Shown in pieces: positions 1-13,514 of a stretch of 64,000 nt of DNA. The notes under the pieces were generated by a model, which worked only from the letters and a program-made list of their open reading frames with translations, was not told where the DNA came from and ran no database searches. How positions within the stretch are numbered: the first letter of the stretch is position 1; each line of letters opens with the position of its first letter. The stretch is from Patagioenas fasciata. Its lineage: Eukaryota > Chordata > Aves > Columbiformes > Columbidae. Location of the stretch: assembly GCF_037038585.1 (NCBI RefSeq), contig NC_092522.1, positions 126,028,661 to 126,092,660 on the forward strand, read 5' to 3'. A program made the position numbers and the translations under genes.

Positions 1-1034
1 CCCTAAAATAGCGAAACAGGTACATTGTAGGGCTTTCATCGACTGGTGCTGCAGGGAGTGCAGGAGCTGAGCTCAGGGAGCTCCCCAGAGCTTTACAGCC
101 TGACTCTAACTGTGGCCAAGGGGATGTGGCAAAGAAGTCTCAGATAAATCAAACTCCATGAGCGAGGAAAACTTCCAGTTTTCTTGGTATTGGCAGGTGC
201 AGGTCTATAGCATGCAGTGGGCTCAGAATTGTTGTGGTGTGATGTTGTTAGAAGTGTATGTGGATCTATACATTTCTCGATGATCCAGATCCTCTGCAGC
301 CACCTTAGTGTACCCCAGTTGAATAGAATGTAGGGGTTTTTAGGTTTGGTTTTAAAGGCTCCTCTCTGCCCGAGCCGGAGCTGGTGTGTGGCTGATAACA
401 GCCTGGGAAAACAACCCAGGTGTCAGAACAGCACTCCCCCTCCTTAGAGGGAATTCGGTTGCCATTTGGCTCAGGGTAGCTGTTGATGAGTACCTGGGGC
501 TCTGCTGAGCTTTAGGGAGCTGACAGTCGTGTTTGTGCTGGCTGCTCTCACAAAACCCAGCAGAGTGAGCTGCAGGAACCCTCAAAGGTACCTGGGACCC
601 CAGCGCCAAAGGCTTTATCTGCGCCTGCCGGGAAGCTGACCAGTCGTGGTTGTACAGCACCAGCTGCCTTTTTGGTGCGCCCTGAGCAGGGCCAGTGAGG
701 CTCTGGCACTTCTGCTATACAAGTGGAGCCCTTTTAGCACCCCCTGGCAGTATCGGGATGGATGAAGTGGTCTCTTCACCCCGGTGCCCTTCAGATCCAT
801 CAGGGAAAACTTTCCCTTTTCCCCATGTTCTGGAGGTTGTTATTTAGTTAGAGACGATTGCCTTATTTTCCTGGTTCTCTCCTAGCCCAGAGGCTGCTGT
901 ACAATCGTTTAACTGTCACTTCTGCTATTGCAAATCCCTGGCCTGTGCCCTCCCGTTCTCTGCCGATGTTTGGCGGAGGGGAAGGGACGGAGGCGTTCCT
1001 GGTCTCCTGACCCGTCTCTGTTCTCACTCTCCAG
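1..1034. other. NRBP1 intron, left edge
   Basis: No coding exon could be recognised here. The exon encoding the kinase segment just before the HGN loop (human motif around MSSGSLKQF) is not in this stretch, so the 5' exons of NRBP1 must lie beyond the left edge. The only strong signal is the pyrimidine-rich splice acceptor ending in CAG at 1034 that opens the first visible NRBP1 exon. I see no RNA gene or mobile element. Confidence 0.6.
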
Positions 1035-4000
1035 CTACCTCCACTCCTGTGACCCCCCAATCATCCATGGGAACCTGACCTGTGACACCATCTTCATCCA
1101 GCACAACGGACTCATCAAAATCGGGTCAGGTAAGCCTTGTTGGAGGAGACCCTTGCCTAGGAGACAGGGTGCTCACCAGCAGGCGGCAGCTGATCCATTG
1201 GGGTGATCTGGTGTGCCTGTGTACCGTGTTCCTCCAGCTCCGCATCACTCGGGCCAGCGGCTGGTGGTGAATTCAGTCTTGGCTGGGCCACGTTCAGGAG
1301 CAGGACCGACACTGGGTGCTGCTTCCTTGTGAACCCCTTCTCTGGTTGTGAGCTCAGGGGACTGACCTGAGAAACGGTGTCAAAACTTGCAAGTTGTGTC
1401 TGCGTGTTATCCCAGGACTCATCTGCTCTGCAGTCTTTCTCATGTTAATACGCAGAGTTCTCTTCCCAGCGTTGCGGAGCTTTGGGAGCTGTGTCCCCTG
1501 AGCCCCACAAGTGCTTCTTGGAGCAGCCAGCACTTGTAGCCCAGGTTGCAGACAGGCTGCAGCAAGCTGCTCGCTCTGGCGCCCTCGTCCTGCCCCTCAG
1601 GCCGCCAGCTCGCGGGGGCCCGCGTGGCAGCGGTGCCCTGGGCAGGCGGCCGCCCTGCCGAATGTTCCGCTCCCCACGTCGGCAGCGGTGGTTCTGGCAG
1701 CGCCGTGCAGCGCTGCGCGCTCTGCTTTGTGCTCCTTTGCTGTTCGCGTCCCTGCAGATCCGTGCAGTCAGGGTGCGTCACGTTGTACCTTGGCGCACCC
1801 TTGCACTGGCAGTTTCGCTCTCCGTCCTGGTTCTGCAGGTGTCTCAAGCCGGAGTGTGCACGTGCCGTCCGGTAGACTTGTGTGAATTCTTGGTTTGACG
1901 TTGATAGTGTATAGGAACGAATATTCTGCTTCACCTGTCATCTAAAAATAGCCTCATACACCACAGACCTCCGTGGCTGTTCTTTCCATCAGAGCGCTCT
2001 TCTGTTGTCTCTTTGTTCTGGAATCGGGGTCTCTGTTCTCGCTAACAAACGTCTGACATGTGCTTGTCCGCAGGGAGCCGGGGTCACTGTGTCCGTGCGC
2101 CTGTGAACATGGTGACACCTTGTTCTCCGCGCAGCCTGGTGGCATCGTGGGGTTCGCTTTATTGTCTTTACGTGACTTTGCCCAGGTGGGAGGGATTTCC
2201 AAGTGCTGTGCACATCAGGTACCTGGATGCTGCAAACACACCTGGTCCCGTGCTCGATCCCGGCCGCTTACGGGACGTCTGTTGTAGACTTGAGTGCCTA
2301 AGAGATCCTTCTCTTTCTGTTCAGTTTGCAAGTATTATACGACTGCAGTCTTTCTGATGAGTATCCAGCATTTTGTTTGTAAAAACGAGCCATTTGCATT
2401 TGCTATCTGGAGCTGTGGCTTCTTCCCAGCGGGCAGTTCTGCAGACCAGCAGACACGACGCTCTCCAGGGCGTCCGGCTCCCGCGCTGCGCCCAGAGGCG
2501 GCTCTGGGCCCGGGTCACGAGCGGTTGCCTCTCAGCTGCGCTCTGGTTCCACAGAGTTTGCTTCTATTGGGCACGGTGGGAGGGGCGGCGGCAACTGGAC
2601 AATGAGACGGACTCTTTCGAAGCGCAGCGGTGTCCTCGGTGGTGAAAGCGGTGTCTGCAGCGGCAGCGGTGTCTGCAGGAGCCGCGCTGCTCTGCCGTTG
2701 CTCCTGAGCAGACCTGCTCCGCTGAGGAGCTCGTGCGCCCGGTGCTGCGCAGCTCCCAGGCACCGTGCAGGGTACATTGGGTCTTTAGGCTCTGTCTCAC
2801 CTCAATCTGTGTTGGTTTGAGACTCCCGAGTGTAAAAACCTGTCATAAAGTGAAGACTTCACATTTGGATTGTTCTTGAGAAATAAACTGGATGGAACAG
2901 CATGAGGTTCGTATCTAACTGTAGTAAATGGACAGGCATCTCATGATGCAGCTGCTGTTGCTCAGAGCCCTGCCCTGGGTTTGGCGATGGGGCAGAGCGG
3001 CCGAGCGGCAATCAGGGGGTGCTAATTGCTGTGGTTGGCTTCTGAGACCACAGCCTGCACCCTGCACGGGTTGCGAGCTCGTGGGCGCTTCTGGGGAGGG
3101 CGTTGTCTGCTTGTTTCTTCGTTTTGAAGTCAGATTTAGTGGTAGGAATTGGTGGGTTTGGCCTTGTGGAATGCACACGTAGCGGATTCGGCTGCTGCTG
3201 TGCCGTGATGGTGACAAACTGGTTGTTGCTTTGCAGGTCTGAGCTGGCTCTCGCCTCTTGCTCAGTGTCCCCCCTTTGTGCTGCGGCGAGTCGAGTCACT
3301 CGTGGAAACACCAGGAGATAACTGTTCTAGACCTCCACTGAACAGGACTGCCTGGAAAGGGGTCGGTTTCCCAGTCTGGTGCTCTGGGTTGAGAACTTGC
3401 CCTTTCTGTGCCCAGATCTGTTCTTCGTGTGTTGCGTTGGAGGCGCCGGCTGCTCCAGCTTGCCTGGGTTGTTTTCCTCTGCGGTTCTGTGGGTTCCAGA
3501 TGTGTCGGACGTGTCGTTACCCCCCGAGGCGCCAGCACAGCGGTTGTGAGCGGCTGCTCCTTTGGGCTCCTCTGGCCGGGACACGCAGAGCACCAGCGTG
3601 GTAAAGGCTGCTCCTGCTGCTTCTGGGAAGACCCCTTGAGCACAGACTAGAGAGTGTGTCACGTTACAGGAGGGGACGCTTAGCATGCTCCCTAATGGCT
3701 GAAAGGTTATCTGGAATTGTATGTGGGCAGCCGCTCTCTGTTCCTCCTGCGTCACCCGCCCCTTGTCAGGGCACGACTTCTGTTCTTTGAGTCTCCTGAG
3801 GTCGTTTGTGCAGCTTCACTTGGGGTGTGTGACAGTGGTCATCGGAGAGATCTGAAGCTGAGGGAGCTGAGCTTGCAGTGCTAAAATTTGTGGACCCCGA
3901 TTCCATTTATCCTGGTTCGGTCCAGATTCCTGTTAAACAGCGCTGCTTGGAGCATAATTTCCACAGTCGTGTTTGGAGGGCGTTGTTTCTCAGCACGTGC

Positions 4001-7000
4001 GGTTCCCTGGGGGCGGCAGGTTCCAGCCTGGCCCGCGGCACTTCAGCCCACGTCCCCTGTTGTTGTGGCTGCGGGTGCCTCCAGCGCAGGGTGCGAGGCC
4101 ATCACCAGCAACCAGGGCCCTGCCGCTCCAGCTGTGCCAGCCCCGAGCCAGAGCAGCGGTCCTGCAGATCCCGGCACAGCCCCAGGACACGGCCCAAGCG
4201 GGGCTCGCCTGGTCACCACCTTCATTGCTCTGGCCTAGAACTCAGACCTTGGTTTTGCGTGCAGGGTTCAAGTGTATTTACACACTTTGTTCGAAAGGAA
4301 GTTGTTTCTATCATGAATTATTCCAGATAAAGTGCTGATAAGCTCCTAAGTCCCAGCCAGGATGGGCAGGCGCTGATCTGTTGGGTGCTCAGCGGCTGCC
4401 CCGTCTGGTGCCGCGGGTCCCGCTGCGCCTGCGCACGCTTCCGCCGCCCCGGAGTGGATGCGGTCAGACGTGCCATTCGGTTGCTGCGTGTGCTGGGTGC
4501 CAAGCAAAGGTGGGTGTCAAATGGACACAGGACAAGAGCAAAACGTCTAATGCAGTGCGCAGTGTTCCAAAGAGCCATCTCTGCGGGACCAGGCGCCTCT
4601 GAAACGTGCCGGGGGTGACAGCGGGGCAGTGATGCCCCACGTGCCCTGGGCTGGCACTCCCAATGAGCTGCGTTCGCCCTGGGGAGCTCCTTGCTCCAGC
4701 ATGTCCTTGAGGCTTTGAGGAGTCCGGCCAGCTCTGCGTGTTCCTCCAGCAACACTGGTTATTCCTCTTTATGCCCGTATTGTCAGACTGAGCTCAGCTT
4801 GCCAAAGCCACGTTGCTTGTCCTACCTCCTGTTGTGCTTCACATCTCTTCGTATCATCTGCCACGCACAGACACCGTGTTTGCCTGAACCCTTTTGTAAA
4901 ATCCACCTCTTCTCGTTCCTACCAGGCGCTGTGTCTGTCTGCCCCTGCTCTGTTCTTCCCTGTGGCTGAGAAAGGCGTTTGTTGTTGATGCTGCTGACCT
5001 GACTTTCCCTTTGACCTTCGCTGTTCGTTGTGTTTAGCAGACTGTCCTTCACCCTCATGCATCCGAGCGTTCAGAGTGAACAGTCGTCGCTGTGGGTGGC
5101 GACTGTGTGTGAACCGTCTAGAGGAGCTCGTGTCAGACACCCTGAAGTGTCTTCTTAGCTGTACACTTAAGAGTTCGGTGTAGAATCCACGCTCAGGCAA
5201 AGCTCCTGTCAAACGTCCGTCTGTCCTAAGCGACTCGCACACCAGGGTGATGGACCTACAGTAGTGACCACACCAGACCAAACCCGAAGCTTCTTATCCC
5301 AGCTTCTGACCTGCTGTCCCGAGGTGTGACGGCACGTCCGTCTGTCCTGTTTGAAACGCTGGCAGTGAGTCCTTCAGAGCTGTGTCTGAGGGCCCGGCCG
5401 CGCAGGGGGAACCTGGTACCGCGCGCCACGGCTCTGCTGCGTTGCCTCACCAGCGAGGTCACGCGTGTGGCTTCCAGCCCCGCTGACGTGGGCTGGGATA
5501 CACCTGATGGAGCAGGAACAGCCCCGGGTGCGGCTCATCTAACCCAGCTCGTCTAACCCAGCGGCAGAGCCCGGCTCTGCAACCGCCACACAAATGCACA
5601 TTGAGCATTCCAGGACCCTGGAACCTGGGGGCACCAGGACCGGAGTGTCGGAGGGGACAGGTCCCCGGGTGACCCAGGACAGCAGACCCAAAGCCGCCTT
5701 TGTGTGAGCTGCGGTTCCACGGCAGGGCGGGCCCGGCTCTGGCCAGAAATGCGCAGGACTGGGCAGAGCCGCTCGGTGCCGCGTCCGTAGTGAGACACAG
5801 ACGTGTGGGTCGACAGAGAGCCACGCGACAGCGTGTGCAGTTTGGGCCAGGACCCACTGCCCTTGCCTTTCTGCTGTGGCAGTGGCCATGTTACCGGCTG
5901 AGGTTTCCGTCGATAATCCATTGGGGGACCGATTGCTGCCTCTTTGCTGCTGTTAAACAGGGCCCAGCAGCAGAGCACGGGTGGCTGGGTATCGAACTGG
6001 CCCTGCCGTGCAGCACACGGTACTAACGGTACTTAGAGACGTGTTGGGAAACGCAGCCAAACAAAACGTGGTTTGAAAGATGTCTGTGTGCCGGTCCGGT
6101 TCTGCTCCGCACCTGCAGGACGGTGTTGCTGGGGCAGCTCCGTGCCGGGGTTCCCGACCGGGGATGTCGGTGCAGCTCTGGTGGGGTGTGCTGGATCCCT
6201 GCAGCGCTGTGGACACGGTGCCTGTCCCTGGGGCCCCTGGGACCCCCGGGACCCTCTGCCCTTCCCCAGGGCCCCGGCCTTGCCAGGCAGTGCCGCTGCA
6301 CCCATGTCCGGGGGTGCTGGACCTCGGCTGCACAGGCTGTGCAGCTTCAGATGAGCTTTGGGTTCCTGCTCACTCTTCCAGTCCATGGTACTGAGGTCAG
6401 CGGGATCCTGTGCTGTTACAGCCCAGGCCTTGGGGTGCCCAGATCTTCGTGGTGTCGGTCACGGGGGTTTGTGGGGTCACTGTGGCCTCTCTGCTCCCAG
6501 GCTGCTCGTCGCTCCTCGTTAAGCAGCTTGGCTTGGCGTTTGGAGGCCTTTGGCACCAGTGCCCTGCTGGTGTGTGTGGGAGCTGCCCCGTGGGTCTGTG
6601 CCTCTCCCAGAGCCCCGCGGGGGTGACTGGTTACCATGATCTGGGCACCTCTGGCTGTTCCTGGGCTTCTGGGACAGCTGAGTTGCTTGTGACAGGTGCT
6701 GCAGGTCTGATTTAAGTTGGGTGCTTGAGAACTTGCACCTCAGCAGCAGTGAGTCCTGCACAGCAGCAGTGAGTCCTGCACAGCAGCAGTGAGTCCTGCA
6801 CAGCAGCAGTGAGTCCTGCACAGCAGCAGTGAGTCCTGCACAGCAGCAGTGAGTCCTGCACAGCAGCAGTGAGTCCTACACAGCTTGTCTGCCCCTTTAG
6901 CAGCAGTGAGTCCTGCACAGCAGCAGTGAGTCCTGCTCAGCAGCAGTGAGTCCTACACAGCTTGTCTGCCCCTTTAGCAGCAGTGAGTCCTGCACAGCAG

Positions 7001-10000
7001 CAGTGAGTCCTGCACAGCTTGTCTGCCCATTCGGCAGGAGCTGTGGCCTCCAGGTTTGCTCTTGCGGATAGCGCTGAGCTGCCTTGGTCCGTCTGCAGCG
7101 AGGCGGTGATGGGAAATGTGAGGGCAGGTGGTGGGGCTGGTGCGGGTGACGTGGCGGCCGCGCTGCGCTCGGGGCACCCGGGGCCCCGGAGCCGCCGTTC
7201 CCGGGCTCTGACCGGGATGGCTGCACCTTCCTGCATCCCCAATGTTTGTGACTTTCTTGTAGTGGCGCCGGACACCATTAACAACCACGTGAAGACCTGT
7301 CGTGAGGAGCAGAAGAACCTGCACTTCTTTGCCCCAGAATATGGAGGTACGGTGCAGCCGCTTTGTTGGCCTTGCTGACACTTCTGAGCTCTTCTGCCTC
7401 TTGTTCTCAGCTATGGGCTCGTGAGACACCCCATTAACAGTTTTGAGTTATCTGCCTGTTCAAATGCTCCAACTCCTCTGTCTCCTGATAGCAGAGGAGG
7501 GAGAGAAGGCTGCGGGGCTATCACAGCCTGGCCCAGAGGTGGTCCTGCGGTGCTGCTGGGTGCAGGGATGGGCCGATAACAGTGTCATTTCTGTGTTATA
7601 GAGGTTGCCAATGTCACCACTGCTGTGGACATTTACTCCTTTGGGATGTGTGCCCTGGAGGTGAGTGTGGAGCCTTTGGCCATGGGGCAGAGGGACCGAG
7701 CTGCAGGGAGGGAGGAGGCTGTGGAGATGCTGTGGTTACGGGGTCAGCCTGGGGACACGTGCCTTTTGTTCTCCCCATCGAGGCTCCTGAGTGCTTCACC
7801 GAGGCGTAAAGAGCTCGGTAACACTTAGTTCTCTCTGAAATTCCTGATGCAAAACTCATTACTGTGCGAGTCGTGGCCGGTTCTGAAGTCTGACCCATTG
7901 GCTGGCGGAACAGTGGCTGCTGCAGGCGGCCCATGGGGAACAGAACTCGCTGTTCTGGCTGCGGCAGCTGCAGGGGGGGACGGTGCAGCCCCAGCTCCCC
8001 TGGGCCCGCCTGCCCCACTGGCAGTGCTGGTCGTGGTTGGGCGCAGGGCAGGCGTACCTGGGCTCAGCAGCTTGCTGGTTTCCCTGCCCTTGCGCCCAGC
8101 AGGCCCAGGTGACACGGAGCTGCTGGTGGGGGTGTTTTATGGGAAGGGTGGTCAGAGAGAGCCCACAGACTCCGGAACCTGTGCTGCACATCCCATAGGT
8201 GAAGCAGGGAGAGAACTATGGAAACACAAGTTTTAGGAAGCAAAGCCTGAGCTGAATCCTAAGATGTTGTGCAGAGTCTTTCGCCAGCCTTTCCTCGCTG
8301 GGCATCGGTGCATGTGTGGGTGGGTGGTTCTGGAGGCGTCGTGTGCCTGCTCGTCTGCCGGTGGCACAGAGCACGTCGTGCGGCCGCTGCGGGCTCTGCT
8401 GCTCCTCCAGCTACGGCTTCATTAGGGGATGTAATTACCGAGAGAAGTATGAGCCAACGGATCATGAGGTTCAGATTGGAGATGCCGTCTGAGGTGACGC
8501 TGGCGCCATTCTCAGGTCTCCCTGGTGATCTGCTGGGATAACAGAAACGAGCTATTGTAACGAAGCAGTCGTTCTCTGCGCCCACAGACCGTGACCTGAA
8601 ACAGCACCAGGCTGTCGAGCTCTCAGCTTGGCCGTGCTCCCAGCTCAGTCACTCGGGGACGTCTGATGCGATGCTTTGTGTTTGCAGATGGCGGTGCTGG
8701 AGATCCAGGGTAACGGGGAGTCGTCCTACGTGCCGCAAGAGGCCATCAACAGTGCCATCCAGCTGCTGGAGGACGCCCTGCAGAGGGTGAGGGCTGGGCC
8801 GGCGCCTGCGGCTGCGTCGCCATCACGCGTGGCCTCACGCAGCCGTTGTCTTCCAGGAGTTCATCCAGAAGTGTCTCGAGCAGGACCCCGGCAAGCGTCC
8901 CACGGCCCGGGAGCTGCTGTTCCACCAGGCGCTGTTCGAGGTGCCGTCGCTGAAGCTGCTGGCTGCTCACTGCATCGTGGGGCACCAGCGTGAGTACGGA
9001 GCCCGGCGCCACGTGGCGCGTTCCGTCGCGGTTGTCCGCGGGGCCGGGGCCGTCGTGCCCGCGTGGGTCCGGAGCGCGGCGCCGTGCCGTGCCCTGCCTG
9101 CTCCGGCGGCACAGGGCACCTGGGGTTTGTTGCTTCTCTTAGGTTGGAAAGGAATTGCGGTTGTTCGGGTCTAATTTTTTTCATTTTTAATAGATATGAT
9201 TCCTGAAAATGCTCTAGAAGAAATGACCAAAAACCTCGACATGAGCGCAGTGCTGGCAGAGATCAATCACGAGGACAGGGAAGGAGTCAAGATGATGTGA
9301 GTACCCCGTGGTGCGGCGGCTGGGCGCGCGTGGGGCGGGCGCCAGGGCACTGGGGTGATGAGCACGAAGGGCTCCTCACGTTTGCGCTGGTGTTTCACCA
9401 CCAACTGGGGGACAAAAGGCAGCTGCTGGTGGCGCTGGTGAGGGAGCAGTCGCCTCTGGGCACACCGTCCTGCACAGGGTGACTCCTGGGTGACAGACCT
9501 CGCGCCCCTGCTCTGTGCACAGGTTCCTTCCGGCTCAGGTGGAGGGGTGGGCAGCCAGCCTGGGCTGGAACACCTCCGCAAGGCCTGGCTGAACGGTCTG
9601 GGCAGGCGACTGGGACCAGCCGCGGGCCGGTCGTGCCGAGTCCAGCGTCTTGGAGAAAGGGCTCTGCGGGGTTTTATCCGCGGGGCAGCTCGTTCACAGC
9701 AGGCGAAGGGAAAGGCTGGTTTGGGCAGCGGCTGGGAACGCGCGGCTGCCCCTGCCGCGCTGCAGGTGGCTCCCTAAGGGACCACGGTGCGTGTGGAGCA
9801 GCGGGAGTGGCAGCGATAACGGAGCTCGGCTCGGTGAGGGGTGGCGGAAACACCTGTGAGATGCGGGCGCTGTTTCCAGAGAAGGCCGGGGGGCAGCCCA
9901 GCGTTCGGGGACGCTCATACCTAACAAAGTGATCAAGATGACAAGTTAAGAAGCACCATTCCTTTGAGAAGCTCTCTGAGCCACACCGACCTTCTGGAAA

Positions 10001-12855
10001 CCGATGTTCTGACTTCGTAGTGCTAATAAATAATAGTCCTGAATTCCCTTGGGAATGGTTTTTGTTAGTTAAAGGTTCAAAATGGAGGATAAGGAGCCAA
10101 AGCTGCGCAGGGGAGATCCTGTGCACGGGTTGGACTCCGGGCTGCAGCATCGTCTGTACAGCACGTGCCCGCCTGGACCTGCGCTCTGCTGGTGCAGCGC
10201 CTCGGAGGCGCTGGGAAACGGAGAAGAAAGCGCAGGAATGGCGTGAAATGTCGGAGAGCATCGTTCCCAGGTGGCTCATCAGAGTGCCGTGCAAACTGAG
10301 CTAGAAAAACATTGAATTTTTGCGGTAAACTCTGAGTGTCCTGGAGGATGAGGAGGTACAGAGGTTGTGTGCGCTGGACATGGCTGGAGAGCGGCCTGGG
10401 GACCGGGGCAGATGCACAGCACACGCGGAGCTGGTGGGACGGCGGAGCCCTCGGGGATCGCGGCGGAGCGCTGGGGATCGCGGCAGGACTCAGCAGGACT
10501 CGTCGCCGACCTCTGGAGCCCTTCGAGCAGCCCTGAGTGGGGAATACCGGCGGTTCAGAGCTCCTGTTGCAGCCAGTCTGACAGAAGCTGTGTCAAGCGG
10601 GCACCGAAAAGCTGAACTGACTAACGTGGGGAGGAAGATGTTCTGCTGAGGAATCAGTAAGGTCGGAGGACCTGTGTCTCCGTGTATCAGAGCCAGGAGG
10701 ACGCGAGCCCCTCGCTGTGGGCGGTCGTGGTGTCGCTGGCCCCTGAGCCGTGCGAGGGCAGGTGCAGCTTCAGCGCAGAGCTGCCGCTCGGCCGAGAAGC
10801 AGCGCGCGGGAACGACGTCTCCAGCTCGTTGTGAGCGCGGTGCTGGGCTGCAGACGAGCGGATGTGACGTCGGGGTGCGGGTAACGGGACAGGAGGGCAC
10901 AGAGGCCGGGTGCAGCGTCTGAAGCCGTCACCGGTACGGTGTACGTGTACATGTACGTGTACGTGACCTCAGGGCAGTCCTGGTGCGGGTCAGAGCCGAC
11001 TTGGCCGCAGCTGGGAATCGCCACCGCGTGCCGGAACCGTGTGTGCTCGAGGCTGAGGAGCAGGAAGAGCAGCAGAGACACAAGTTACGGCACAGAGGGG
11101 AGGGCGGCCGGTGCTGCTTGTCCCCCTCCACCACCAGCGAGGAGGGTGCTCAGGGAACTGAAAACAAATTGGTGGGAAGACTTTGAGACATTGTGTTGAA
11201 CCAGCACGCTGAACGAGCCGTCTGGGAAAGGAACCGAGAAGAGCAAAACGGTCCTGAGCTCCAGTGAGAAAACGTGGGCAGAGTGTTGGGTCCCCAGGGG
11301 GACTGGAGTGGTGCGGTTGGTCGCACTGCACATCGGCTGCTCCGAGATCGGCCCGGGCTGCGTGGGTCTGGTGTGACGGGTCTTCGGAAGCGTGGTGTGG
11401 GCTGGGCTGGGTTCCGAACAACGGCGTGCGCCGCACGGGGAGGCGATACCCGTTCTGCTGCCATTAGTGCTGCCTCGTCCTTCACTCCCAGGAGCAGTTG
11501 CTTCCTGCAGAGGAGAACCAGAGCCCGTCTCGCCCTTCGCTGCCACTGTCCTCATCCTGCCCACCGACACGGTCCGGGACGTGGGGATTGAAGTTGCACC
11601 CAAAGATGGTTGTGTTAGGTGACTTCTCAATGACTTCTCACCTTGGTACTTTTTTCTTTCTCTCCCAGCTTCTCTCAGTCCCCAGCGCTGGAGCTGGACA
11701 AGTTCCTGGAGGATGTAAGGTAGGAGTTTTGTCATCTTGTTTTGGAAGGGAACTTTTATACCACGTATGAGACTGCAAAGGTTTCAGAGCAGCTCAGCGT
11801 CAGGCGCCGCTCCTCTCCGGCAGGAACGGCATCTACCCGCTCACGGCGTTCGGGATGCCGCGGCCCCAGCAGCCCCAGCAGGTGGTGGTGAAGTCTCCCA
11901 TCGCTCCGCCCTCGGTGAAGACCCCGACCCCGGAGCCCGCCGAGGTGGAGACCCGCAAGGTGAGGCACGGGCGCTCCGTCCCGCCCCCCGGCGCCGTGCA
12001 GCGCTCACAGGCCTCTGCCTGTCTTGCAGGTGGTGCTGATGCAGTGCAACATCGAGTCGGTGGAGGAGGGAGTGAAGCACCACGTACGTTCACCTGCACG
12101 GCCGTGCTGGGGCAGAGCCGGTGTGCTGCTGCCCCCCCCGCCACCGCTGCTGTATCTGGGCCCCGAACCAGGTCCCGTGGTTCACCTGGCCCATAGCACA
12201 TGTTTTCAGCCCCCCGATGTGGGGTTGCTGTGCAGGATGGTGCTGCGGGCCATGGTTTGAAGCGGAGCTGTGTGTGGTGGTTCTGCCGGGCTCCCTGGGG
12301 CTCAGCAGGGGGGTTCCTGTCCTGATGGGGATTTCCTGGGGGCCTCCTGGGTGTCTGTGGCCACTGTGCAGTCCCTCATGAGATCTTCTCTACCTCGCAG
12401 TTAACGCTGCTGCTGAAACTGGAAGACAAGTTGAATCGACACTTGAGCTGTGACCTGCAGCCCAGTAAGTACCGTTCCTCCCCTGCTCCATGCGCTCAGA
12501 GCGTGGCTCACACTGTCCCTGTGTTGCAGATGACAACATCCAGGAGCTGGCAGCCGAGCTGGTGCAGCTGGGGTTCATCAGCGAGGTGAGCGGGGGTACG
12601 GGTCACCAGTAAAGGGTTGTGCAGGTCACTCTGGGTCAGCTGGGGGCAGGAGGAACGAGACGGGCCCTGCACATGTGCCAGCAGGCTTGAGCCTGGCTCT
12701 GTGGGCCGAGCTCTGCCCAGGCTGGGCCTGCCCTCACTGCGGCTCCTTCTTCCCAGGCTGACCAGAGCAGACTTACGTGTTTACTTGAAGAGGCTTTCAG
12801 CAAGTTCTACTACACCCGGAACGGAGCCCTGACGGCCGTCACCGTCTCTTCTTAG
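1035..12855 (+). CDS. NRBP1: NRBP1, nuclear receptor-binding protein 1 (pseudokinase), 3' part, 12 coding exons
   Basis: NRBP1 is a pseudokinase adaptor, known as a substrate receptor for Cullin-RING ligases and a TSC22-family partner. Coding exons read from the sequence: 1035-1129, 7263-7346, 7602-7660, 8688-8786, 8857-8989, 9194-9296, 11669-11719, 11824-11959, 12030-12083, 12401-12464, 12530-12585, 12757-12855 (stop TAG). All have AG/GT borders and the phases join without a break, giving about 343 residues, the C-terminal two thirds of the roughly 535-residue family protein. In the kinase lobe the HRD motif is HGN (1066-1074, in IIHGNLTCDTIF) and the DFG position reads GSV across the 1129/7263 junction, so it should be catalytically dead. 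The lobe ends with an RPTARELLF motif, followed by a proline-rich stretch (PRPQQPQQ) and the C-terminal segment ending AVTVSS. The first about 190 residues lie off the window. Confidence 0.95.
1130..7262. other. Large NRBP1 intron (6.1 kb)
   Basis: This intron splits the NRBP1 pseudokinase domain between the HGN loop and the degenerate DFG position. It is moderately GC-rich with many short open frames on both strands, none of which resembles a known protein. Apart from the 20-bp minisatellite near its 3' end I recognise no exon, RNA gene or repeat family. Confidence 0.55.
6735..7028. repeat. Minisatellite, 20-bp unit with a longer higher-order unit
   Basis: A run of about seven near-identical 20-bp units (CAGCAGTGAGTCCTGCACAG) is followed by two or three longer units, in which the same core is joined to a spacer containing CTTGTCTGCCCCTTTAG. 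The last copy decays just before the NRBP1 exon at 7263. The pattern shows two expansion levels: first the 20-mer, then a block of core plus spacer. Confidence 0.9.
9297..11668. other. NRBP1 intron, 2.4 kb
   Basis: GC-rich intron between the exon ending in GVKMM and the exon starting FSQSPALEL. It holds a short alternating GTACGTGTACATGTAC-type run at about 10937-10965. I see no other recognisable feature; the open frames here are chance frames in GC-rich DNA. Confidence 0.5.
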
Positions 12856-13500
12856 CGGCCTCGGCCCAGGCGGCCAGCGCGGCTCCGCGCCCCCTCCTGC
12901 GTGTCCATCGCCGTGGGCCTCCGCCACCCCAGCTGCAGCGCTTGGAAGCTCGTCCTGCATGTGCCGTGGCTGGGCCAGCGACAATCCTCCCGCCCGCCTA
13001 TTAAAGGGGACTTGTGCATCAGTATTATTTCCAGCCCTGTTTCTGTTGGGATTTGCCAGGTGGTGCCGGGGCGCCGGGTCCTGGCTCGGGGTGCTCTGCA
13101 GCCCCACTCGTTCATGTGCATGGAGTTTGTTCTGTTTGAATTGTACAAAGTGTCTTTTGCACAGCACAGAATTGTTTTTCTTTGTTTTCTTTTTTAATTT
13201 AAAGGTGAGCGGGGCCGCCCCGCACCCCCCCGCACCCCCCGCCCCCGGCTCCGCTCCCTCCCGCCCGGCGGGGCAGCCGGGGCTGCCGCCCCCGCCGCTT
13301 CGCCGCCCCCGCTGCTCGGCTGCACTTTGTTTACTGGTTCCGCCCCGGCGGTGCGGGCTGCGGGCCCCGCTGCGGGCGCGGCGCTCCCGGCGCGGCTCTG
13401 CGGGCACGGGGGTGCGCGGCGGGGGAGCCCGCGGGGGCGGCGCCGCTCCTGCATCTCATTTCTATCATTTCCTATTTTTAATAAACTGTTTTGTAAATAC
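12856..13500 (+). other. NRBP1: NRBP1 3' UTR with poly(A) signal
   Basis: The 3' UTR follows the TAG stop and ends at a canonical AATAAA at 13480-13485, with a T-rich stretch around 13165-13200 and a very GC-rich segment in between. The start codon of the next gene is only about 110 bp past the signal, so cleavage and the next promoter nearly coincide. Confidence 0.8.
13480..13485 (+). terminator. NRBP1: NRBP1 poly(A) signal AATAAA
   Basis: Canonical hexamer within a T-rich context (TTTTTAATAAACTGTTTTG), about 625 nt after the NRBP1 stop codon. It is the only perfect hexamer seen between NRBP1 and KRTCAP3. Confidence 0.8.
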
Positions 13501-13514
13501 GCGAGTGCTGCCTC

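Noticed and set aside
10937-10965. GTACGTGTACATGTAC run as a Z-DNA or regulatory element
   Set aside because: It is a short, imperfect microsatellite-like run with nothing else to support a function.
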